A DNA stretch of 64,000 nt, taken from NCBI RefSeq assembly GCF_900100875.1, contig NZ_FNKQ01000001.1, forward strand, positions 558,001 to 622,000, read 5' to 3'. The translations under genes were made by a program, and so were the position numbers. The DNA comes from Halopelagius longus (GTDB taxonomy: Archaea > Halobacteriota > Halobacteria > Halobacteriales > Haloferacaceae). Positions 36,017 through 45,958 of the stretch are shown in pieces (positions within the stretch are counted from its first letter, which is position 1; each line of letters starts with the position of its first letter). The notes under the pieces were generated by a model. That model worked only from the letters and a program-made list of their open reading frames with translations. It did no database searches and was not told where the DNA came from.

Positions 36017-36538
36017 CTACAGTTCGCCGAGTCGCTCTCTCGTTTTTCGGTCCTCCGACGCCGCGGCGTCGGTTCCCGTTCCGGGGGTTCCCTCGTCGCC
36101 GGCCGTCGCGTCCTCCACCTCCAACAGTCGCTCGACGCGCCGGTCGAACTCCTCGTCGTCGAGTTCGCCGCGGGCGTACCGCGCCCGCAACTCGCTCACC
36201 GGGTCGTCGTCCGCGGCCGCCTCTCGGGCGTCTCTCGTCGGGTCCGCCTCCGGCGGGGCCGCCTCGGCCTGTTCGGCGACGCCGCGGGCGAGGTGGTACG
36301 ACGCGAGGCAGAACGCGACGCCGAGGAGGAGGAAGACGAACGCGACGGGGTTGCCGACGTAGAGGTCCTCCGGGAGGAACCCGAGCCCCCAAATCGGCAA
36401 CCCGCGCAGGGGGGTGCCGACCAGCAGCCTGCTTCCCCCCTCGAAGACGAGGGGGACGCCGAGGAGTGCGCTCCCGACGGCGTACGCCGTCCGAGTGGAG
36501 GGGTCTGACGGAACGTGTCGGTGGACCAACTCTCGCAT
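36017..36538 (-). CDS. Two-helix membrane protein with C-terminal SHOCT domain
   Basis: This 173-residue protein has two hydrophobic helices (AYAVGSALLGVPLVFEGG and PVAFVFLLLGVAFCLASYHL). A SHOCT domain follows (DPVSELRARYARGELDDEEF and RRVERLLEVED), with an acidic tail. SHOCT domains mediate oligomerisation. The function is unknown. The gene converges on hmgA, with only six bases between the ends. Confidence 0.8.
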   Translation of the reverse strand: MRELVHRHVPSDPSTRTAYAVGSALLGVPLVFEGGSRLLVGTPLRGLPIWGLGFLPEDLYVGNPVAFVFLLLGVAFCLASYHLARGVAEQAEAAPPEADPTRDAREAAADDDPVSELRARYARGELDDEEFDRRVERLLEVEDATAGDEGTPGTGTDAAASEDRKTRERLGEL

Positions 36539-36604
36539 ACTCGAACGTCCCGGCTCGTGGATAATGTAGATTACTGGACGTTCGGCCGTCTCCGCGCCCC
36601 CGCT

Positions 36605-36964
36605 TCACGCCGACGCGCCGATGCCGAGTCGCTCCAACGGTCGCAGGAGGGCGACGGTGCCGACGAACAGCAAGCCGACGCCGACGGCGAGCGTCCGCGT
36701 TCCGGCCGCCGTCGCGGGGCCGACCGACGCGCCGACGGCGGTCAGAAGCCATCCGACGCCGGTCAGAGAGAGGCCGAGGCCCCGCCGACGCTGTCCGTGG
36801 ACGACGGCCGCGGCGGCGAGAACGGTGTAGCCCGCGAGGAACGCTCCGCCCGCGGCGACGAGTCGCCCGCCCGCCACTGCGGCGATTGCGCCGACGAGAA
36901 ACAGCGAGAGCACCGCTCCGCGGACGGTTCGTCCGGCGCGGGCGGCGGCGCGGGCGTCGCTCAT
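36605..36964 (-). CDS. Small four-helix membrane protein
   Basis: This 119-residue protein starts MSDARAAARAGRTVRGAVLS. It has about four hydrophobic helices, Ala- and Gly-rich, for example TVRGAVLSLFLVGAIAAVAG and LLFVGTVALLRPLERL. It has no recognised family and follows the pattern of many haloarchaeal small membrane proteins. Confidence 0.65.
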   Translation of the reverse strand: MSDARAAARAGRTVRGAVLSLFLVGAIAAVAGGRLVAAGGAFLAGYTVLAAAAVVHGQRRRGLGLSLTGVGWLLTAVGASVGPATAAGTRTLAVGVGLLFVGTVALLRPLERLGIGASA

Positions 36965-37119
36965 ACCGGCCTCTCGGCGGCGGGGGGAGCAAAACGTTTC
37001 GCTCTCGGTTTCACTTTCACTTCCGCCGCGCACCGTTGGCTCGCTTTTACCCCGTATCGGGCCGTCGTTCGATGCGCATCCGCTCGCGTCCCCCCGCGAC
37101 GGGTGCGACCCCCTCGCCC

Positions 37120-37347
37120 ATGTCCGAACGAATCTCCGCACCGGCGTCCGAGACGGCCACCGAGGGTCGCCCGTCACCCCCCGAGACCGCCTCTCGCGGC
37201 GCCGGTTCCGACGCTTCGTCCGACGGGGACGCCGACGCCGACGACTCCGCGGTCAGAACCGCCACGCGCCTCCTGCGCCTCCTGAAGGTGGCGCTCGGCG
37301 CGGTCGTCTCGTTTCTGACCGCGTTGAAGCTCCTCGGCTTCCTCTGA
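37120..37347 (+). CDS. Possible small tail-anchored protein
   Basis: This 75-residue frame starts MSERISAPASETATEGRPS, has a disordered acidic middle and ends with one hydrophobic helix (VALGAVVSFLTALKLLGFL). An upstream start at 37072 is also open. The hydrophobic end supports a real protein, but no family is recognised. Confidence 0.4.
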   Translation: MSERISAPASETATEGRPSPPETASRGAGSDASSDGDADADDSAVRTATRLLRLLKVALGAVVSFLTALKLLGFL

Positions 37348-37356
37348 GTGCCCGAC

Positions 37357-37890
37357 TCAGAGCAGTCGGTACCGCCCGCGCGACTCGGAGGCGTCGCCGC
37401 GCCGCACGAGGCGTTCGAGCACGTCCCGCGCCGTCTCGCCGTCGATACCGCGCTCTTCGGCGTAGGCGGCCACCTCCTCCTCCGTCGGCCGGTCGCCCTC
37501 CCGGAGGGCGTCTCGCACCACGTCGAGTCGGTTCGACGACCCGGTCTGGGACCCCTTCGACGCGCGTTCGCCCGCCTCGTCCACGGCGTCGGCGTCGAGG
37601 CCCGATCCTTCGAGGTACTCCCTGTCGTCGATGCCCGACTCCTCGACGAGTCGCTCCATGTCGGCGACGTGCGCCGTCTCCGCGAACGCCTCGCTGTCGC
37701 CGCGCTTCTTCGCCAAGAGGGCCGCCCGCGCCTGTCGGGCCGCCTGCCTGTCTTCCTCCTCGGCGAACCGGCGGAGTTTCTTCGCCCGGTGGGTCTTCCC
37801 GCACCGGGGGCAGTTCGCGGACTCCTGCGTGCGAGGGTCCGACAGGAGCCACATGTTCCCGCACTCGTTGCACCCGACGACGGCGTACAT
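37357..37890 (-). CDS. DUF5817-type zinc-ribbon/winged-helix protein
   Basis: This 177-residue protein starts MYAVVGCNECGNMWLLSDPRT. Its zinc ribbon has two CxxC knuckles (CNECG and CPRCG). A basic stretch, then a C-terminal winged-helix-like part follow (VAAYAEERGIDGETARDVLE and LVRRGDASESRGRYRLL). Such proteins are widespread in haloarchaea and may bind RNA or DNA. No experimental role is known to me. Confidence 0.8.
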   Translation of the reverse strand: MYAVVGCNECGNMWLLSDPRTQESANCPRCGKTHRAKKLRRFAEEEDRQAARQARAALLAKKRGDSEAFAETAHVADMERLVEESGIDDREYLEGSGLDADAVDEAGERASKGSQTGSSNRLDVVRDALREGDRPTEEEVAAYAEERGIDGETARDVLERLVRRGDASESRGRYRLL

Positions 37891-37984
37891 ACCCCCGCTA
37901 CCTCGTCTTCGGGTTTGAATGTTGCTTCGCGCCCGCGGCACCGCCCGGCCGGACGTTTATGGTCCGCGGGTGCGGCCCTCTCGC

Positions 37985-38347
37985 ATGGAACGCGTCTCCG
38001 CAGACGACGCCGAGTCGGTCGAAGCCGTGCCGGACGTCGAACTCACGATGCTCGCGGGAGCCTCGCGCCTGAACGTTCAGCGGTTCCGAATCGGGGCCGG
38101 GGCGACGGTGCCGAGACACAGTCACGAACAGGAGCAGGTGGGGTACGTCACCGCCGGCGAGTTGGTCTTCCTCGTCGGCGACGAGGACGACCCGGAGGAG
38201 GTGGTCGTCGGCGAGGGCGACTCCTTCGCCTTCGAGTCCGAGGAACCCCACGCCGCCGAGAACCGCGGCGACGCGCCCGCCGAAGGGGTCGATATATTCA
38301 GTCCGCCGCGAACCGCGGCCGACTGGGGCGACTCCGGCGACGAGTAG
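37985..38347 (+). CDS. Cupin-domain protein
   Basis: This 120-residue single-cupin protein starts MERVSADDAESVEAVPDVELT. The first cupin motif is GATVPRHSHEQEQVGYVTAGE, with the metal-binding His-X-His and Glu. The second is near DSFAFESEEPHAAENRGD. The ligand or reaction is unknown. It is divergent from the DUF5817 gene and ends 72 bases before icd on the opposite strand. Confidence 0.88.
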   Translation: MERVSADDAESVEAVPDVELTMLAGASRLNVQRFRIGAGATVPRHSHEQEQVGYVTAGELVFLVGDEDDPEEVVVGEGDSFAFESEEPHAAENRGDAPAEGVDIFSPPRTAADWGDSGDE

Positions 38348-38419
38348 TGGTCGCGTCCCTTCGGCGTCCGCGCCGTCGGGTCGGATAAAAAAGAGGAGAG
38401 TCGAATCGGACGGGTTCGC

Positions 38420-39682
<1,263 letters not shown>

Positions 39683-39890
39683 GAACAATCCCCTATTTCC
39701 AGACCGGGCCTAAAGTGCTACCGTTATCGGCGCGAACGGCGGGAGACGGTACCGGACGGCCGGACGCGGCGAGGCCGGCCGTCGCCCCTTCGAGCCGTCG
39801 AGTCGAATCTCGAACGGTGTCGTCTCCGCGGTGCTCCGAACGTCCTCGTCGGGGGCCGCCCGCGCCGCCTCCCGCCCGCCGATTCGACCC

Positions 39891-40598
39891 TCAGTCCCGA
39901 ATCGCACCGACGAGGCCGAGCAACTGTTCGGGGCCGCTTTGGAGAAGCGCCCGCGGGAACCGCCGCCGCGCGCCGTCGAGGGCGGTGTCGAGTGCGGCCG
40001 AGGCGTCCTCGAAACAGCCGGTTCCGTGCCCGAAGACGATTCGCTCGGGGTCGAACTCGGCGAACGTCTCTCGGGGCGGGGTGAGGCGGGCGGTGAGAAA
40101 GAGGCCGATTCGCTCCTCGCCGACGGGCGTTCCCTTGGTCGAACTCATCACGTCCGGCACGTAGAGAGTGCCGTCCGACTCGCGGTACGCGACCGCTTCC
40201 CGCCACCCCGGAAGCGGGTCGAGGCGGGAGATTCGGAACCCGGAGTCGCCCAACTCGCGGTCGTACCGACGGATTTCGGCGTCCGTGCGGTCCTCGACTC
40301 GGTCCATCCACCGCGGGAGGTAGACGGGAACGTCGTGTCGCCGGGCGAAGACGCCGGCGTCGCGGGCGTGCCAGTTCGAACAGACGGCGACGCCGACCAC
40401 CTCCCCGAGTTCGCCCACGAGTTCGTCCGCGCCGGGCGCGTCGATCGGGTCCAACAGCCAGACGCCGCCGTTCGACCCCCGAACGGCGTGGGAGGCTCGC
40501 CGGCCCGCCTCCTCGGGGTGGGAAAACCACCCGACGCCGCCGTCCCACTCGTCTATCCGTTCGAGACCCGCAGACGACGACCGGTCGTACACCTTCAT
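39891..40598 (-). CDS. Degenerate metallo-beta-lactamase-fold protein
   Basis: This 235-residue protein (MKVYDRSSSAGLERIDEWDG) has the layout of MBL-fold hydrolases. The usual HxHxDH metal motif is reduced to SNWHARDAG, so normal dinuclear zinc binding is unlikely. A later VFGHGTGCFEDA matches the third MBL motif (GHG). Such degenerate members are known in haloarchaea as hypothetical proteins. A binding rather than catalytic role is plausible. Confidence 0.7.
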   Translation of the reverse strand: MKVYDRSSSAGLERIDEWDGGVGWFSHPEEAGRRASHAVRGSNGGVWLLDPIDAPGADELVGELGEVVGVAVCSNWHARDAGVFARRHDVPVYLPRWMDRVEDRTDAEIRRYDRELGDSGFRISRLDPLPGWREAVAYRESDGTLYVPDVMSSTKGTPVGEERIGLFLTARLTPPRETFAEFDPERIVFGHGTGCFEDASAALDTALDGARRRFPRALLQSGPEQLLGLVGAIRD

Positions 40599-40732
40599 GG
40601 GCGGACGCTCGCTCCCCCGGTCGATGTTTCTTTCGTTCAGTTGTCACGTCACTCCGACGAGTCCCGGCTCTCGTCCCCTCGACGGCGGGCGATATCGGCA
40701 CGACTTTTCTCGGGGCGGTCCGAGCGTCGCGT

Positions 40733-41620
40733 ATGCGAGTAATCGTCCACGGCGGCGCAGGCGGCGTGCCGGACGAACCCGAACCGCGACAGGCGACGCT
40801 CGACGAGGCGGCGGAGACGGGCGCGGCGTCCGAGACGCCGGTCGATGCGGTCGAGGCGGCCGTCAGAGTGCTGGAGACGGACCCCGCGTTCAACGCGGGC
40901 GTCGGCGGCGCGGTCCAGTCGGACGGCGTCGTCAGAACCGACGCGGGCCTGATGACCAGTGACCGGGATGCGGGTGCCGCCGCGGGGATGGCGGGCGTCG
41001 AACACGCCGTCTCCGTCGCCCGCGCGGTGATGGAGGAGACGCCGCACGTCCTCGTCGCGGGCGACCCGGCGGTGGACCTCGCGTCCGACTTCGGCGTCGA
41101 GACGGACTGCGACCTGTTCACCGAGGAGACGCGAGCGCGGTGGGACGACGCCGACCCGCCGGCGGGTTCGACGCGGGACCACCTGGCGTGGTTGGACGCC
41201 CGGTTCGGCGAGACGACGGCAGACCCGACGGACGAGTCGGACCTCTCGGACCACGACACCGTCGGGGTCGTCGCCTCGGACGGCGAGACGTTCGCCGCCG
41301 CCACCTCCACCGGCGGCCGGTGGTTCGCCCTCGCGGGGCGCGTCGGCGACGTGCCCCAAATCGGGTCGGGCTTCTACGCTGCCGCCGCGGGCGGGGCGTC
41401 TGCGACGGGCGCGGGCGAAGACATCGCCAAGACGACGCTCTCGCGGCGCGCGGTGCGACACCTCGAACGCGGACTCGACGCCCAGACGGCCGCCGAGACG
41501 GCCATCGACGAGTTCGGCGAACTCACCGGCTCCGAGGCGGGCGTCATCGTCTTAGACGACGAGGGGGTCGGGCGGGCGTTCAACTCCGAGGGCATGCAGA
41601 CCAGCGTCGCGGAGAAGTAG
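40733..41620 (+). CDS. Isoaspartyl peptidase/L-asparaginase (Ntn hydrolase)
   Basis: This 295-residue plant-type asparaginase removes isoaspartyl residues or deaminates asparagine. It is made as a precursor that self-cleaves before the nucleophilic Thr near 176 (SDHDTVGVVASDGE). Other motifs are MRVIVHGGAGGVPDE at the start, DPAFNAGVGGAVQSDG, and GRVGDVPQIGSGFYA. It lies 60 bases before an SDR gene on the same strand. Confidence 0.93.
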   Translation: MRVIVHGGAGGVPDEPEPRQATLDEAAETGAASETPVDAVEAAVRVLETDPAFNAGVGGAVQSDGVVRTDAGLMTSDRDAGAAAGMAGVEHAVSVARAVMEETPHVLVAGDPAVDLASDFGVETDCDLFTEETRARWDDADPPAGSTRDHLAWLDARFGETTADPTDESDLSDHDTVGVVASDGETFAAATSTGGRWFALAGRVGDVPQIGSGFYAAAAGGASATGAGEDIAKTTLSRRAVRHLERGLDAQTAAETAIDEFGELTGSEAGVIVLDDEGVGRAFNSEGMQTSVAEK

Positions 41621-41680
41621 CCCCGCGCCCCGGTGGCCGCTTCCACGTCCCTTTAGCGGCTTCGAGCCGTACGCTCGTAC

Positions 41681-42616
41681 ATGTCAGACGATTGGACAGC
41701 GGAGCGGATGCCGGACCTCTCCGGCAGGCGAGTCGTCGTCACGGGCGCGAACAGCGGACTCGGATTCGAGGCGACGAAGGCGTTCGCTCGAAAGGGCGCA
41801 CACGTCGTGATGGCCTGCCGGAGTCGCGAACGCGGGCGCGATGCGATGGTGGACGTGCGGGAAGCGGTTCCCGGCGCGTCGTTGACCCTCGGGAAACTGG
41901 ACCTCGCGGACCTGGATTCGGTGCGCGCGTTCGCCGAGACGTTCGACGAGGAGTTCGGGTCGCTCGATATCCTCTGCAACAACGCGGGCGTGATGGCCAT
42001 CCCCCGACGCGAGACGGAACAGGGGTACGAGATGCAGTTCGGCGTCAACCACCTCGGCCACTTCGCGCTCACGGGCCTCCTGTTCGACGCCCTCCGGGAG
42101 TCGCCGGGCGAGTCGCGCGTCGTCACGCAGTCCAGCGGCCTCCACGAGAACGGGGAGATGGACTTCGACGACGTAGACGGCGAAGAGGAGTACGACAAGT
42201 GGGAGGCGTACGCCCAGAGTAAACTCGCGAATCTGCTTTTCGCCTACGAGTTACAGCGACGACTCGGCGACGCGGGTATCGACGACGTGACGAGCGTCGG
42301 CTGTCACCCCGGCTACGCCGCGACGAACCTCCAGCGACGCGGCCCGGAGATGGCGGGGTCGAGACTCCGACTCGCGGCGATGCGCGCCGCGAACGCCCTC
42401 GTCGCCCAGAGCGCCGAGACGGGTGCGCTTCCGATGCTGTACGCCGCCACCGCCGACGACGTAACGGGCGGCGACTACGTCGGTCCGACCGGGTTCAGGA
42501 ACATGCGCGGTTACCCCGGCGAGAACGAGTCGAGCGACCTATCGCACGACGAAGCGGACGCCCGCCGCCTCTGGGAACTCTCCGAGGAGCGCACGGGCGT
42601 CGCGTTCGACATCTGA
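41681..42616 (+). CDS. Short-chain dehydrogenase/reductase
   Basis: This 311-residue SDR enzyme has the cofactor motif TGANSGLGFEA (from residue 21), NNAG in LDILCNNAGVMAI, and the catalytic YxxxK as Y177 and K181 in EAYAQSKLANLLFAYEL. It resembles retinol-dehydrogenase-like members of the family. The Arg in MACRSRERGR suggests NADP preference. The substrate is unknown. Confidence 0.92.
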   Translation: MSDDWTAERMPDLSGRRVVVTGANSGLGFEATKAFARKGAHVVMACRSRERGRDAMVDVREAVPGASLTLGKLDLADLDSVRAFAETFDEEFGSLDILCNNAGVMAIPRRETEQGYEMQFGVNHLGHFALTGLLFDALRESPGESRVVTQSSGLHENGEMDFDDVDGEEEYDKWEAYAQSKLANLLFAYELQRRLGDAGIDDVTSVGCHPGYAATNLQRRGPEMAGSRLRLAAMRAANALVAQSAETGALPMLYAATADDVTGGDYVGPTGFRNMRGYPGENESSDLSHDEADARRLWELSEERTGVAFDI

Positions 42617-42681
42617 GGCCGTCGGCGTCGTTCGGTTCTCGTCACGGAGCGCTCGATGTCCCTCGCAGAAGAACACCGCAT

Positions 42682-42864
42682 TCACCGTCGCCGGACGATT
42701 ATCACGGCCGCCACTGATGCGAGGAGAGCGACGCCCACCGCGACGAGATTGGCCACGACGCCCACTCCGGCGAAAACGCCACCGATCAAATGCGCGAGTA
42801 CGAACGCCGTTCCGAAAACCGTCACGTCTCGCCAAAGCGAGGACTCTGTTTCTGCCTTTCCCAT
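42682..42864 (-). CDS. Small two-helix membrane protein
   Basis: This 60-residue protein (MGKAETESSLWRDVTVFGTA) has two hydrophobic helices (VFGTAFVLAHLIGGVFAGVG and LVAVGVALLASVAAVIIV) and a basic C-terminal end (RRR). No family is recognised. The hydrophobic pattern is too regular to be a shadow of another gene. Confidence 0.6.
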   Translation of the reverse strand: MGKAETESSLWRDVTVFGTAFVLAHLIGGVFAGVGVVANLVAVGVALLASVAAVIIVRRR

Positions 42865-43020
42865 CCGCCGACCTCTCTCGCGGGAAAGATAAAGTATCTA
42901 ACCATTCCGTGCGAAAACGGCCGAAACGCTTCCCGCGTCGCGGGGACCATCTCGACCGGTTTCCCGGGGCGTCCGCACATCCGAAGAAGTGTCTTGCGTC
43001 GTTTCGTCTAAGGGAACAGC

Positions 43021-43653
43021 ATGAGTCAACAGCAGTCCGATCGAATCACCGTCTACGCCGACTACGTCTGTCCGTTCTGCTACCTCGGGCGGCAGTCCTT
43101 AGCGCAGTACCAAGACTCCCGCGAGGAGGAACTGGAGATCGACTGGCACCCCTTCGACCTGCGGAGTCAGAAGCGCAATCCCGACGGCACCATCGACCAC
43201 TCCGTAGACGACGGCAAAGACGAGGAGTACTTCGAGCAGGCCAAACAGAACGTCCGCCAACTCGCGGAGAAGTACGACGCCGAGATGGTCCAAGAGCTAG
43301 TCAAAGACGTCGACTCCCTGTCCGCGCAGGTGGTCTCGTACTACGTCAAAGAGCACTACCCCTACGAGACGTGGCTCGACTTCGACACGTCGATTTACGA
43401 AGCGCTCTGGCAGGACGGCGAGGACATCGGCGACGAGGACGTGCTGGTCGAACTCGCAGAAGACGCCGGCATCGACGCCGAGGAGGTCCGCTCCGCTCTC
43501 GACGACGAGAACCTCAGAGAGGAGGTCCGTCAGCGGTTCACCGAGGCCCAACAACAGGGCGTGACGGGCGTGCCGACGTTCGCGTACGACGGGTACGGCG
43601 CGCGCGGTGCGGTGCCGCCGGAGCAACTGCGCCGACTCGTCGAGGGAACGTAA
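43021..43653 (+). CDS. DsbA/FrnE-family thiol oxidoreductase
   Basis: This 210-residue protein has the thioredoxin-fold active site CPFC (Cys17 and Cys20) near its N-terminus, a long helical insertion, and the cis-Pro loop GVTGVPTFAYDGYG. FrnE-like members act as disulfide isomerases or quinone-linked reductases in the cytoplasm. The protein is very acidic. It is convergent with the HxlR gene, and its redox role fits the electrophile-stress genes that follow. Confidence 0.93.
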   Translation: MSQQQSDRITVYADYVCPFCYLGRQSLAQYQDSREEELEIDWHPFDLRSQKRNPDGTIDHSVDDGKDEEYFEQAKQNVRQLAEKYDAEMVQELVKDVDSLSAQVVSYYVKEHYPYETWLDFDTSIYEALWQDGEDIGDEDVLVELAEDAGIDAEEVRSALDDENLREEVRQRFTEAQQQGVTGVPTFAYDGYGARGAVPPEQLRRLVEGT

Positions 43654-43672
43654 TCGGACCGTTCGGTTCGGA

Positions 43673-44113
43673 TTACTCGGCTTCGGCCTTCGCCTTCGGC
43701 GCGGACTCGCTCTCCGCGTCGTCTTCGTCCGTCTCGGCGTTCGTCTCCGCGGCGTCAGCCGGGTCCTCACCCGCGGGCGGGGAGTGTAACCACTCGTCCG
43801 CCCACGCCTCTATCTCGTCGAACACCGGACAGAGCGACCGACCCTTCGGCGTGAGCGAGTAGAACGTCGCCACGGGCGCGTCCTCCTCCAACCGTCGGTT
43901 CACGAAGCCGAGTTCCTGCAGGTCGTCGAGGACGCGCGAGAGGGTCCGCGAACTCGCGTCCGTCGAGCGCTTCAGTTCGTTGAACCGCTTCTCCCCGTCC
44001 TGGAGGTCGTGCAAGACGATGAGTCGCCACTGGGACCCGATCTGTTCGAGCGATTCGACGACCACGCACGCCTCCTCGTTTGACTGCTGAATTTCCGGGG
44101 ACACTAGTGTCAC
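43673..44113 (-). CDS. HxlR-family transcriptional regulator
   Basis: This 146-residue regulator has the HxlR winged helix with the N-terminal cysteine (EACVVVESLEQIGSQWRLIVL, then KRFNELKRSTDASSRTLSRVL). A Glu/Ala-rich acidic tail is added. It starts at a GTG at 44113 inside a perfect palindrome (gtcacc-t-ggtgac, 44109-44121). In bacteria this family includes quinone and aldehyde sensors that use the N-terminal Cys. It is divergent from a glyoxalase-fold dioxygenase, its likely target. Confidence 0.88.
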   Translation of the reverse strand: MTLVSPEIQQSNEEACVVVESLEQIGSQWRLIVLHDLQDGEKRFNELKRSTDASSRTLSRVLDDLQELGFVNRRLEEDAPVATFYSLTPKGRSLCPVFDEIEAWADEWLHSPPAGEDPADAAETNAETDEDDAESESAPKAKAEAE

Positions 44114-44121
44114 CTGGTGAC
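44109..44121. promoter_or_regulatory. Candidate HxlR operator 1 (palindrome over the GTG start)
   Basis: The sequence gtcacctggtgac is a perfect palindrome with a one-base centre. It contains acctggtgac, which recurs as acctggtaac at 44160-44169. Confidence 0.55.
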
Positions 44122-44153
44122 GCGTTCGTCCGGGAACGTCTATATGGTTTCGG

Positions 44154-44177
44154 TTCCTTACCTGGTAACGTAAGGAA
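44154..44177. promoter_or_regulatory. Candidate HxlR operator 2 (inverted repeat in the divergent promoter)
   Basis: Perfect eight-base arms ttccttac (44154-44161) and gtaaggaa (44170-44177) flank ctggtaac. The centre shares the acctggtaac core with operator 1. A TATA-like tctatatgg lies just upstream, so a bound regulator would block the dioxygenase promoter. Confidence 0.6.
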
Positions 44178-44208
44178 ACCGGCAGAGAGCCGGTCCGTTA
44201 CGCTCACC

Positions 44209-45147
44209 ATGCAAACAGACGGAATCCACCACGTGACCGCCGTTTCGGGCGACCCGCGGGAGAACGTCCGCTTCTACGCGGACGTCCTCGGACTTCGCCT
44301 CGTGAAGCGGACGGTCAACTTCGACGATACGTCGACGTACCACCTCTACTACGGGGACGAGACGGGGTCGCCGGGCACCGCCTTGACCTTCTTCCCGTTC
44401 GGGGAGGGTCGGCCGGGCCGCCCCGGGCGCGGGCAGGCCGTCGCAACCGCCTTCGTCGTCCCCGAGGGGAGTCTCGACTACTGGACCGACCGCTTCGCCG
44501 AACACGGCGTGTCGGCGGCGGAACCGACCGAACGCTTCGGGGCGGGCGTCGTAGCCTTCGAGGACGAAGACGGGCAACCCCTCGAACTGGTCGAGGGTGA
44601 GACGGACATCGAACCGTGGGCGGACGGCCCCGTACCGGCCGAGAACGCCGTTCGAGGCTTCCACGGCGTGACGCTCCAGTCGGCCGCGCCGGAGTCCACG
44701 GGCCGCGTCCTCGAACTCCTCGGCTTCGAGAAGGAGGCGGCGGAGGGCGAACGCGTCCGGTACCGCGCGGCGGGCGACCGGGCGAACGTCGTGGACCTCC
44801 TCGAACGCGAGAGTCCGCGCGGGCGGCCCGGCGTCGGCACCGTCCACCACGTCGCCTTCCGTGCGGAAGACGAAGAACAGCAACTGCAGTGGCGCGAGGA
44901 ACTGTCGAACGCCGGGCAGAACGTCACGCCGCAGAAGGACCGCCAGTACTTCCAGTCTATCTACTTCCGCGACCCCGGCGGCGTCCTCTTCGAGATAGCC
45001 ACCGACGGCCCGGGGTTCACCCGCGACGAGTCCGTCGAGGAACTCGGATCGTCGCTGAAACTGCCGCCGTGGTTGGAGGACGACCGGGACAGACTCGAAT
45101 CCCGACTGCCGTCTCTGGAACCGGAAGTCGAGGAGGTGAGGAACTGA
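44209..45147 (+). CDS. Ring-cleaving dioxygenase-like glyoxalase-fold protein (MhqO-like)
   Basis: This 312-residue protein has two VOC domains. It starts MQTDGIHHVTAVSGDPRENVR, with FYADVLGLRLVKRTVNFDD. The second domain holds GVGTVHHVAFRAEDEEQQL and SIYFRDPGGVLFEIATDGPG, with His and Glu metal ligands. Bacterial homologues (MhqO) are part of quinone and electrophile resistance. It overlaps the esterase gene by one base and is divergent from HxlR. Confidence 0.9.
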   Translation: MQTDGIHHVTAVSGDPRENVRFYADVLGLRLVKRTVNFDDTSTYHLYYGDETGSPGTALTFFPFGEGRPGRPGRGQAVATAFVVPEGSLDYWTDRFAEHGVSAAEPTERFGAGVVAFEDEDGQPLELVEGETDIEPWADGPVPAENAVRGFHGVTLQSAAPESTGRVLELLGFEKEAAEGERVRYRAAGDRANVVDLLERESPRGRPGVGTVHHVAFRAEDEEQQLQWREELSNAGQNVTPQKDRQYFQSIYFRDPGGVLFEIATDGPGFTRDESVEELGSSLKLPPWLEDDRDRLESRLPSLEPEVEEVRN

Positions 45148-45815
45148 TGGCGGACGGAAACGCGGGCGGGTCCGCGGCGGACCCCCACGGCGACCAACCG
45201 ATTCGGACGGCCGGCGAATCGCTCGATTCGGCGGACGCCGCCGTCGTCCTCGTCCACGGGCGCGGCGCGACGGCGCGGGGGATGCTCCAGTTCGCGGAGG
45301 AGTTCCACCGCGAGGGACTCGCCCACGTCGCCCCGCAGGCCCAGCGAGGAACGTGGTACCCCAACAGGTTCCTCGCGCCGATAGACGCGAACGAACCGCA
45401 CCTCACCTCCGCACTCGGGCACGTCGATAGCGCCGTCGAGATGGTCGAAGACGCCGGAATCCCCGCCGAGAAGACCCTCGTCGTCGGCTTCTCGCAGGGG
45501 GCGTGTCTCTCCTCCGAGTACGTCGCCCGCAACGCGCGTCGCTACGGCGGACTCGGCGTCCTCGCGGGCGGCCTCATCGGCCCGGAGGGGACGCCCCGCG
45601 ACTACGACGGCAGTCTCGACGGCACGCCCGTCTTCCTCGGCGTGAGCGACGACGACCCGCACATCCCCCTCGAACGCGCCGAGGAGACGGTCGAAACCCT
45701 CGAACGGATGGACGCCGACGTGACGTACGAACTGTACGAGGGACTCGGCCACGGCATCTTCCCCGACGAGATAGAACACGTCCGCGAACTCGTCGCGGGC
45801 GTACTGGACGCGTAA
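45147..45815 (+). CDS. Phospholipase/carboxylesterase (MhqD-like)
   Basis: This 222-residue alpha/beta hydrolase shows the nucleophile elbow VVGFSQGACLSSEY and the oxyanion loop VVLVHGRGATARG. The Asp (LGVSDDDPHIP) and His (YEGLGHGIFPDEIEH) of the triad are also present. It is coupled to the dioxygenase gene through TGATG, as in bacterial mhqO/mhqD-type pairs, which supports a shared role in detoxifying quinone-like compounds. Confidence 0.92.
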   Translation: MADGNAGGSAADPHGDQPIRTAGESLDSADAAVVLVHGRGATARGMLQFAEEFHREGLAHVAPQAQRGTWYPNRFLAPIDANEPHLTSALGHVDSAVEMVEDAGIPAEKTLVVGFSQGACLSSEYVARNARRYGGLGVLAGGLIGPEGTPRDYDGSLDGTPVFLGVSDDDPHIPLERAEETVETLERMDADVTYELYEGLGHGIFPDEIEHVRELVAGVLDA

Positions 45816-45928
45816 CCCGTTCGCTCCGCTCTCGTTCTCTCTTTTCTCGCGTCTTCTCTCTCCTTCTCCGTCTTCGAACGCCACCGCTCTCCGCGGGCGA
45901 ACGGACCGCGACGCTCGTCCAAGAAGAC

Positions 45929-45934
45929 TTATAA
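45929..45934 (+). promoter_or_regulatory. TATA box of the zinc-ribbon membrane protein gene
   Basis: The sequence ttataa lies directly before the operator-like motif at 45936-45953. It is about 25 bases before the ATG at 45959. Confidence 0.65.
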
Positions 45935-45935
45935 C

Positions 45936-45953
45936 TGACTAACTGGTTAGTAA
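45936..45953. promoter_or_regulatory. Operator-like motif, copy 1
   Basis: TGACTAACTGGTTAGTAA contains the perfect palindrome ACTAAC-TG-GTTAGT. It lies between the TATA box and the ATG of the gene at 45959. It differs from copy 2 (47205-47222) at only two of 18 positions. Confidence 0.75.
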
Positions 45954-45958
45954 TCCAC

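Noticed and set aside
44101-44110. Perfect palindrome acactagtgt as a third HxlR site
   Set aside because: It lies inside the coding start and does not share the acctggt core, so it may be chance.
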